A DNA stretch of 7,048 nt, from NCBI GenBank assembly GCA_964507925.1, contig CAZDRB010000035.1:1-7048 (forward strand). Reading direction: 5' to 3'. Source of the stretch: CAZDRB01 sp964507925. Its GTDB lineage: Bacteria > Patescibacteriota > Microgenomatia > UBA1400 > UBA12108. Both the position numbers and the translations under genes were made by a program. Position 1 is the stretch's first letter; each line of letters starts with the position of its first letter. The notes beneath the pieces were generated by a model. That model worked only from the letters and a program-made list of their open reading frames with translations. It searched no databases and was not told where the DNA came from. Below are positions 1 to 4,303 of this stretch, in pieces.

Positions 1-452
1 ATGATGCAATTGTGATCGGTGGGGACACGGTTGTTTACCTGCCTGCCGGCAAGGCAGGTGCTCAAGGTGAGTTTGTTGGAAAACCAGTTGACCGTGCTGA
101 CGCCGAGCGGATCCTCAGATTACTATCTGGAACAGAGCACTTGGTTGTGACAGGGGTTGCGGTGGTAAACACCCTGACTGGGGAACAGGTCGCGGGACAC
201 GAGACAGGACGAGTCAAGTTTCGCAATTTATCTGAAGAAGAAATCAAGAAATACGCCGAGAGCGAGGTCTGGCGCGGGTTTGCCGGAGGATATGCTATTC
301 AAAAAGAGGCTGCGAGTTTTGTTCTTGAGCAGGCGGGGAGCATCTCGGCTATAGTCGGGTTCCCGGTCGTACTTGCTGCGGAGCTTCTTGAGCAGATGGG
401 AGTAGTCGTTGAAGCTGATCCGAGACAGATAGAGGAGGAGCTATTTAAATGA
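1..452 (+). CDS. maf: Maf-family nucleoside triphosphate pyrophosphatase, 5'-truncated by window edge
   Basis: Maf proteins are cytoplasmic pyrophosphatases that hydrolyse non-canonical or methylated (d)NTPs to the monophosphate. The gene enters the window already open: the first full codon is at 3, and the reading D-A-I-V-I-G-G-D-T-V-V spans the conserved Maf active-site strand, with the catalytic Asp codon at 24-26. The GTG at 12 is therefore internal and not the start; the N-terminal S-x-R substrate loop lies outside. Later family signatures are visible: GKP-x-D, LSG-x-x-H-x-V-x-TGV, F-R-x-LS-x-E-E-I, then AGGYAIQ and G-S-x-x-x-I-VGFP near the C-terminus. Two oddities stand out. About nine residues (L-P-A-G-K-A-G-A-Q) at 39-65 sit where the family normally has a short turn, and they coincide with a DNA palindrome. 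The Lys usually preceding the AG-x-Y-x-I-Q motif is Phe. The stop TGA overlaps the next start. The family call is secure; the exact substrate is unknown. Confidence 0.9.
   Translation, partial: DAIVIGGDTVVYLPAGKAGAQGEFVGKPVDRADAERILRLLSGTEHLVVTGVAVVNTLTGEQVAGHETGRVKFRNLSEEEIKKYAESEVWRGFAGGYAIQKEAASFVLEQAGSISAIVGFPVVLAAELLEQMGVVVEADPRQIEEELFK
37..59. repeat. Intragenic palindrome inserted in frame in maf
   Basis: ACCTGCCT (37-44) and AGGCAGGT (52-59) are perfect 8-bp inverted arms around a 7-nt GCCGGCA loop, and the centre TGCCGGCA (44-51) is itself self-complementary. The segment is translated as L-P-A-G-K-A-G and interrupts a turn between the conserved DTVV strand and the GKP motif of Maf. 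Similar PAG-type translated palindromes are, from memory, dispersed in some Patescibacteria genomes. Only one copy is in this window, so calling it a dispersed repeat is inference. Confidence 0.6.
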
Positions 453-967
453 GCGGCCTAGTATATGTGTTTACCGGTGAGGGGAAGGGCAAAACGTCTG
501 CGGCGATAGGAGTTGCGGTCCGCGCGGGACTGACAGGCATGAAGGTGGGAATCGTGCAATGGTACAAAGAGAAGAGATGGATCATCGCCGAGCACAAGCT
601 AGAAGAACATTTTGAGAACATCAAGATATATCCACTTGGGTCCGGGTTCTATCAGCTCCCGACAGACCATGCAACGCCTGACGAGCACCGTGAGGCGGCG
701 GAGGCAGCGGTTGCGCAAGCTGAGAAGCTCCTTGACAGTGTCGACGTCCTGGTGCTTGACGAGATCTGCAATACGGTTGGGGATAAGCTGCTTAGTGAGA
801 AGCAGATACTCGAGCTCATTGGCAAGAAGGGTGAGACTCACCTCGTTCTTACCGGGAGAGGGGCGACCGAGGCGATAATCAAGCAGGCAGACCTCGTGAC
901 TGAGATGAAAAAAATCAAGCACCCATATGACTCGGGAAAAAAGGCTGTGCGAGGCCTTGACTACTAG
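449..967 (+). CDS. cobO: Cob(I)yrinic acid a,c-diamide / corrinoid adenosyltransferase (CobA/CobO/BtuR type)
   Basis: This enzyme transfers the 5'-deoxyadenosyl group of ATP to the Co(I) of a corrinoid, making adenosylcobalamin-type cofactors in the cytoplasm. The 172-aa product starts almost directly with the P-loop GEGKGKTS (residues 10-17). It continues with GxxVGIVQWYK, a Walker B-like strand DVLVLDE (99-105), LVLTGRGA (132-139) and the C-terminal signature ADLVTEM-x-x-x-KHPYDSGKKAVRGLDY. It is shorter than E. coli BtuR (about 196 aa) mainly because the N-terminal extension before the P-loop is absent. ATG at 449 overlaps the maf stop (ATGA), and an AGGAGGAG site at 433-440 lies inside maf, so the two are translationally coupled. 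No other cobalamin genes are in the window. In organisms with few biosynthetic genes such an enzyme probably salvages corrinoids, for instance for a B12-dependent ribonucleotide reductase; that role is inference. The symbol follows CobA/CobO/BtuR naming. Confidence 0.93.
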   Translation: MSGLVYVFTGEGKGKTSAAIGVAVRAGLTGMKVGIVQWYKEKRWIIAEHKLEEHFENIKIYPLGSGFYQLPTDHATPDEHREAAEAAVAQAEKLLDSVDVLVLDEICNTVGDKLLSEKQILELIGKKGETHLVLTGRGATEAIIKQADLVTEMKKIKHPYDSGKKAVRGLDY

Positions 968-969
968 CT

Positions 970-975
970 TATAAT
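970..975 (+). promoter_or_regulatory. Candidate -10 box for the five-gene cassette
   Basis: A perfect TATAAT sits three bases after the adenosyltransferase stop, followed by an AT-rich stretch to about 1005. It would start transcription near 982 and give a leader of about 40 nt before the ATG at 1024. No good -35 hexamer is seen 16-18 bp upstream, because that region is still coding, so the call rests on the -10 and on its position at a GC shift. Confidence 0.4.
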
Positions 976-1023
976 TGTTTGAGAACGGTTAATTAATATA
1001 TTTTCCTGCCCGGAAAGGAAGTT

Positions 1024-1527
1024 ATGGGATCAGCCGCAGAGAAGTTAGGACGATTGAGAAAAGAAGAGATAGCGAGACAGGAAATTTATAGAACCGCACT
1101 ACATAATTTGAGACAACTAAGCGATGTTTTTGTGAAAAGGAAGAGCGAGAGTCCGTTTTTTGAGGAAAGCCTGGTTTCATTCGATGGTCTTGAGACAATT
1201 GTATGGCACGCCATATCTGAATATGATGGAACGATTGGCTATGAAATGAGTCTGGATCCTGGAATGTCAGGGCTAGTAACAGGAGTTTCTGGGAACATCA
1301 CTGAGATTGAATTTCATATGCCACCGTCTGGTTACAAAGACGCAATCATAAGTATAATTTCCTGGCCAGAAGAGAGCATTGACTTGAATGATGCCGGAAG
1401 TCAAGAGACTATCTTGACGTATGAGAATGATCCGCTGGAATTTATGAATCAAATCAAAGGGCTTAATAGCGACAATGGAGTCAAGCGATTAATAGAATCT
1501 GTAAAGGAAGAGATCGAGACCATATGA
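1024..1527 (+). CDS. Hypothetical soluble protein, first gene of the AT-rich cassette
   Basis: I do not recognise this 167-aa protein. Residues 1-40 are strongly charged and predicted helical (K/R/E-rich, a possible short coiled coil). Residues 50-115 alternate hydrophobic and polar residues as in a beta-rich core, with G/D/P turns around 78-92 and an SWPEE turn at 113-117. The C-terminus (136-167) returns to charged helix. There is no signal peptide, membrane segment, cysteine pair or nucleotide-binding motif. The start is ATG with AAGGAAG at 1015-1021 just upstream. The stop overlaps the next gene's ATG (ATGA), so it is co-translated with it. Composition changes sharply from the upstream gene: AGA arginines and A/T third positions dominate. 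It does not show the motifs shared by the following genes, so it may be an unrelated founder or a highly diverged member. Confidence 0.72.
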   Translation: MGSAAEKLGRLRKEEIARQEIYRTALHNLRQLSDVFVKRKSESPFFEESLVSFDGLETIVWHAISEYDGTIGYEMSLDPGMSGLVTGVSGNITEIEFHMPPSGYKDAIISIISWPEESIDLNDAGSQETILTYENDPLEFMNQIKGLNSDNGVKRLIESVKEEIETI

Positions 1528-2096
1528 AGAACGAAAAATTGAGAGGGAAAAATGAGACGGGGCTAGGGCAAGGTATAGTTTCGGCAGGAGTTGCGACGGA
1601 CATTTTAACTAAGTGGGAGAGAAAATACTCATGTAAATTCCCTGAGACATATATTAACCATGCCTTGCAAGAGCTCCTTAGACAACATGGAAATGAGATT
1701 AATGCGCCAAGATCGCTTTTTAGTAGATTTATGAGTCCAAGACAAGAGCCAGAAAAAGTCAAACAAACTTTGGTCAAGGTTGGAGAGAGTCGTCCGAGTG
1801 ATCAAAAGTATGTCGTGGTCAAAGAAGTTCCTGGATCAAAGAATACGCAGGTTGTGGTTTATCCCGTATATGCACCAGCGCTTGATGAAGATCAGCAAGT
1901 AGTTGTGCCGGACTATCTAGATAGAGCGGTGCAGAGATTTGCTATTTTTGAGTGGAAAACATATAAATTCGAGTCAGGATCTGTCGAGAATTATGCAACT
2001 AGAATACATAACAAAATGGGAAGATTAGTTAGTGATAATCCATTGGTGGCCCAGAAGTTACTTTCGGACTGGCTGACAGGAGAAAAAACATGCTAA
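1524..2096 (+). CDS. Hypothetical protein, member of a tandem family (paralogue of the gene at 2717)
   Basis: This 190-aa soluble protein of unknown function is related to the product encoded at 2717. Residues 83-118 (LVKVGE, then KYVVV, ending YPVYAP) align with residues 101-133 of that protein with 12 identities in 33 ungapped positions by my count. The C-terminal VAQKLLSDWL (175-184) matches VAQNMLNYWL there, in the same order and at similar spacing. The N-terminus (1-20) is polar and probably disordered; 21-60 looks helical. The ATG lies in a 4-base overlap with the previous stop. The only Shine-Dalgarno-like match, AAGGAAG at 1504-1510, is about 13 nt away, so translation probably depends on coupling. 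A cysteine is the last residue; no metal-binding pattern, membrane span or signal peptide is present. Confidence 0.75.
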   Translation: MKNEKLRGKNETGLGQGIVSAGVATDILTKWERKYSCKFPETYINHALQELLRQHGNEINAPRSLFSRFMSPRQEPEKVKQTLVKVGESRPSDQKYVVVKEVPGSKNTQVVVYPVYAPALDEDQQVVVPDYLDRAVQRFAIFEWKTYKFESGSVENYATRIHNKMGRLVSDNPLVAQKLLSDWLTGEKTC

Positions 2097-2120
2097 CGCA
2101 TGAGGCGAACTTTAAAAAGA

Positions 2121-2127
2121 AAGGGAG
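2121..2127 (+). promoter_or_regulatory. Ribosome binding site that fixes the start at 2136
   Basis: AAGGGAG ends 8 nt before the ATG at 2136. The upstream in-frame ATG at 2100 has no comparable site (the nearest GGAG, about 2079-2082, is too far). This favours the shorter reading of 189 aa. Confidence 0.65.
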
Positions 2128-2135
2128 TAAATAGT

Positions 2136-2705
2136 ATGGCAATCCATTTTCCAGAGGGCAACTATCCGTACATGGAAGCAGACTACGATCAGAAACGAGC
2201 GGTTATCGAACATGCCTACCCCTTACTGCGAGATATTATTAATGCACATGCTGAGCCTGTTAAATTGCCAAAGAAGTTGGGTTTTTTACGCCGCGCAGCA
2301 ACAGAAATTGATTGGAAAGTAGCAGAGTGTTATATAGATATCGAGAGACCAAACCATAAGCCAAAAATAATGATGCCAAGCATCGAAAGAGCGAGAATAA
2401 CAGTAGGCGACAAGCCGGAAATGAGTCTTCTAGTGGCGGACAGGATTAATTTGCCGACAGGCGTGTTCTTGAGCTTTGTGACGGAATACCCAAACGGAAC
2501 ACTAGCCGAAACGGCGTTTGTACTTAATTATTTCCATGTTTTGATGTACAAAAGACGCGGAATGTGGAAGAAATTTTTGGATCAGCAAGGGTTTGAGGGC
2601 GCGGCGGTTTATGAGTTGCCCAAGCATTTGGATATTGTCACGAGAGCGTTTGAGGCGAAGAAAAATGGAAAAATATTAAGAGTAAATTATCAAGAATTTA
2701 AATAA
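2136..2705 (+). CDS. Hypothetical protein, likely diverged member of the tandem family
   Basis: A 189-aa protein of unknown function. I place the start at ATG 2136 and not at 2100, because an AAGGGAG site sits at proper distance and because 189 aa matches the neighbours' lengths. The extra N-terminal 12 residues of the longer reading are a basic stretch unlike the rest. Residues 84-92 read ERARITVGD and align with ERALIKVGE (98-106) of the next gene's product. Both are preceded by an N-H pair about ten residues earlier and followed by R-I then P-T about a dozen residues later, which suggests shared ancestry. The C-terminal third (132-189) is helix-like and basic, with YKRRGMWKKF. No signal peptide, membrane segment or known catalytic motif is visible. 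It lies 39 nt after the previous stop and 11 nt before the next start, so it is probably in the same transcript. Confidence 0.74.
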   Translation: MAIHFPEGNYPYMEADYDQKRAVIEHAYPLLRDIINAHAEPVKLPKKLGFLRRAATEIDWKVAECYIDIERPNHKPKIMMPSIERARITVGDKPEMSLLVADRINLPTGVFLSFVTEYPNGTLAETAFVLNYFHVLMYKRRGMWKKFLDQQGFEGAAVYELPKHLDIVTRAFEAKKNGKILRVNYQEFK

Positions 2706-2716
2706 AGGTAAAAAGC

Positions 2717-3298
2717 ATGCTTAACCTAGAAAATAGGGCACGTATTCCTGAAATTAGGGTTGGAAAAAGCCATTTGAGAGATTTACTCCCTGGGAACTGG
2801 ATGAATCCGGAGGAGATGGCCTTTCCGATTGCGAGAATAATTACACCCAAAGAGTTTAATGAGGTTTACCTTGATCCTCAATTTTCTCTAGAAAATGCCA
2901 TGTATTTAAAATTTGGCTTGACATTAACTCATCACGGTTTTGAAACTAGGCTTAGATTCCCATTTAATCTAGATCCAGTAAACCATCCTTTAGAGCAACA
3001 AGATTTGGAGAGAGCGCTGATCAAAGTTGGAGAGGGAGATGCGAAGTACTTTGTTATTGAGAGGATCAAGCATGATCCTACTCATACAATTGTGGCTCGC
3101 CCTGTATTTAGTCCACTAATAGGCGAGCGTGGAGTGCATATCCCGGCGAGTGAGACTGATCCGAGAGGGATAACCATTTCTGTGGATGAAGAAAAATACC
3201 TTGTAGTTAGTACAACTATTAAGCTCAATGATGGCTCGTATCTTAAATTCCCTTACACCCAGGTTGCGCAAAACATGTTAAATTATTGGTTGAGTTAA
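2717..3298 (+). CDS. Hypothetical protein, reference member of the tandem family
   Basis: This 193-aa soluble protein of unknown function ties the cassette together because it shares motifs with three neighbours. ALIKVGE (100-106), KYFVIERI (110-117), ARPVFSP (127-133) and the C-terminal VAQNMLNYWL (183-192) match the product encoded at 1524. ERALIKVGE (98-106) matches the product encoded at 2136. HG-x4-RL (73-80) followed by D-x3-HP-LE-x3-L (86-97) resembles the product encoded at 3313. The alternating pattern at 66-135 and 152-178 suggests a mostly beta fold ending in a short helix. ATG 2717 has AAAGG at 2704-2708 with 8-nt spacing, overlapping the previous stop. Local GC is low: I count 18 of 60 in 2881-2940. 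There is no membrane span, signal peptide or enzymatic motif. Confidence 0.76.
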   Translation: MLNLENRARIPEIRVGKSHLRDLLPGNWMNPEEMAFPIARIITPKEFNEVYLDPQFSLENAMYLKFGLTLTHHGFETRLRFPFNLDPVNHPLEQQDLERALIKVGEGDAKYFVIERIKHDPTHTIVARPVFSPLIGERGVHIPASETDPRGITISVDEEKYLVVSTTIKLNDGSYLKFPYTQVAQNMLNYWLS

Positions 3299-3300
3299 AA

Positions 3301-3305
3301 AAGGA
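3301..3305 (+). promoter_or_regulatory. Ribosome binding site that fixes the start at 3313
   Basis: AAGGA precedes ATG 3313 by 7 nt. The alternative in-frame TTG at 3286 lies inside the previous gene, has no site of its own and would add a Lys-rich nine-residue leader that is really the intergenic purine stretch. Confidence 0.65.
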
Positions 3306-3312
3306 TAAATAT

Positions 3313-3888
3313 ATGATATATCCATATGTCGAGCTTGGGAGAAGAATAGAAGGAGTAAACTCAAATCTTTTTGATTTACATGAAGAGCTAATGGGTTTAT
3401 TTAAGGGTCAACAAAAGAATAAGAGGACAAACATTATTACTGGCCAGCTGGGGCCGGATGACAACCCCTTACATCTCCAGCTTCAGCGCTTTCACGACGG
3501 GACTCCTTTTGTGCGACTAACCATGATGACAGATACAACGGATCATCCTGGCTTGGAAATAGGTGCGCTTAAGGACACTCTAAGTAAGAGTCAAATTCAA
3601 CCATTGATAACAAGGGTTGTTTGGGATATAGGCGAGAGGGCAGAGTCTACGTCCATACATGTGTATGGACTGGCCCCGACAAGATTAGAAGTATTAGCTG
3701 AGAGATTTTTTGATAAGAAAATTGAAGTAAAAAAACTTGTCACGGTTAGTGGTCGTAAATCAAGTGATATAGGGTTGCTTGAACAATTAATTAAGACAGA
3801 GCTTCTTGAAAATGGCGATCGTCAATCAATGGTCCCACGAGTGCATATTTTGAATGCACTAGAAGAGGGCAGAGATCTCCAAGAGTAA
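3313..3888 (+). CDS. Hypothetical protein, last gene of the cassette, possible family member
   Basis: A 191-aa protein that I do not recognise. The start chosen is ATG 3313, supported by AAGGA at 3301-3305; a TTG at 3286 would overlap the previous gene. The N-terminus IYPYVELGRR precedes a helical stretch (17-31), then a polar K/N/Q-rich linker (32-42). Residues 61-92 show H-x-G, RL, D-x3-HP-x-LE and L-x3-L-x-K in the same order as residues 73-103 of the preceding product. This weak pattern needs profile confirmation. Residues 102-109 read VVWDIGER, and 139-160 are basic then helical. No membrane, secretion or catalytic motif is visible. The gap to the previous stop is 14 nt. After its stop, GC rises and a 46-nt gap with a new strong ribosome site follows, so the AT-rich cassette ends here. 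Confidence 0.73.
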   Translation: MIYPYVELGRRIEGVNSNLFDLHEELMGLFKGQQKNKRTNIITGQLGPDDNPLHLQLQRFHDGTPFVRLTMMTDTTDHPGLEIGALKDTLSKSQIQPLITRVVWDIGERAESTSIHVYGLAPTRLEVLAERFFDKKIEVKKLVTVSGRKSSDIGLLEQLIKTELLENGDRQSMVPRVHILNALEEGRDLQE

Positions 3889-3920
3889 GTAATTTTTGGA
3901 TTTGGTTGTATACTAGAGAC

Positions 3921-3928
3921 AGGAGGAG
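3921..3928 (+). promoter_or_regulatory. Strong Shine-Dalgarno for the GTG start at 3935
   Basis: AGGAGGAG is the longest Shine-Dalgarno match near any start in 968-3934. From AGGAGG there are 8 nt to GTG 3935. It supports this GTG as a real start and as a fresh translation initiation after the AT-rich cassette. Confidence 0.7.
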
Positions 3929-3934
3929 ATTGTC

Positions 3935-4303
3935 GTGGATAATAAAAAAGAACTAGAGCCCCTTCGGCAAGCACAGGACGGGCCAGAAGTGGAGAACATA
4001 GGAAAAGCGGAGTCTTCGACTAACCCCGAGGTCGAGGGATGGATGGAGAAGATTGAGAAAAAAATGGCCAGGGTGCCTAATCAAACGAGCGACAAAAATG
4101 ACGACACAGTTGTGATTGACGACCCTAGCTCGAGTCAACCTCCTGTTACCTTGCCTGTCAATCAAGCTCAGATGCAAAAGGGCAAAAAAGCTAAGATTGA
4201 AGAAGGGATTGCCTGGTTGGTCGCGTGGGCGACGAGGCAAATAAAGATGATCACCAAGCTCGGCAAAAAAGTTAGGTTACAAGACTTGCCGGAGGCAAAA
4301 TAA
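3935..4303 (+). CDS. Small hypothetical partner protein encoded just upstream of the TraG-like ATPase
   Basis: A 122-aa protein, function unknown. The first 75 residues are polar, acidic and probably disordered (E/D/S/N/P-rich, including IDDPSSSQPP at 61-70). Residues 83-113 form a basic amphipathic helix with Trp94 and Trp98 (GIAWLVAWATRQIK), suited to membrane-surface or protein contact but too charged for a clear transmembrane span. PLRQAQDGP (9-17) reads as a translated repeat element. GTG 3935 is set by AGGAGGAG at 3921-3928. Its stop TAA (4301-4303) directly abuts the ATPase's GTG, and its last codons carry the ATPase's GGAGG site, so the two are translationally coupled. I recall similar small proteins with an LP-x-KG-x-helix ending near such ATPases in Patescibacteria, but cannot verify it. 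An accessory or adaptor of the ATPase is the inferred role. Confidence 0.75.
   Translation: MDNKKELEPLRQAQDGPEVENIGKAESSTNPEVEGWMEKIEKKMARVPNQTSDKNDDTVVIDDPSSSQPPVTLPVNQAQMQKGKKAKIEEGIAWLVAWATRQIKMITKLGKKVRLQDLPEAK
3959..3984. repeat. Translated dispersed-repeat-like element in the small partner gene
   Basis: The stretch beginning CCCCTTCGGCAAG and ending GACGGGCC is read as P-L-R-Q-A-Q-D-G-P. It resembles the CCCTTCG-x-CAAG-CTCAGG type of short dispersed element that I remember as widespread in CPR and some other genomes, often in frame in proteins as LRQAQ. Only a CCC/GGG terminal inversion (3960-3962 with 3980-3982) is obvious in this copy. It sits in a probably disordered N-terminus, where an insertion would be tolerated. 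Confidence 0.5.

Noticed and set aside
599..922. 107-codon minus-strand frame and 88-codon alternative plus frame over the adenosyltransferase
   Set aside because: The recognised enzyme occupies this DNA in another frame with all its motifs; the alternative translations are Arg/Ser/Leu-rich shadows.
1002..1016. TTTCC/GGAAA hairpin before the first cassette gene as a terminator or RNA switch
   Set aside because: A 5-bp stem with no U-tract; far too weak for a terminator and lacking riboswitch features.
1481..1777. 98-codon minus-strand frame across the overlap of the first two cassette genes
   Set aside because: It is antisense to two tightly coupled plus-strand genes, and the translation has no recognisable features.
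2100..2135. Longer N-terminus of the third cassette gene starting at ATG 2100
   Set aside because: No ribosome site near 2100, whereas AAGGGAG is well placed for ATG 2136; the added residues are a basic stretch unlike the family.
3909..3914. TATACT as a -10 box for the 3935 gene
   Set aside because: No -35 at proper distance, and the predicted transcript would begin at or in the ribosome binding site.
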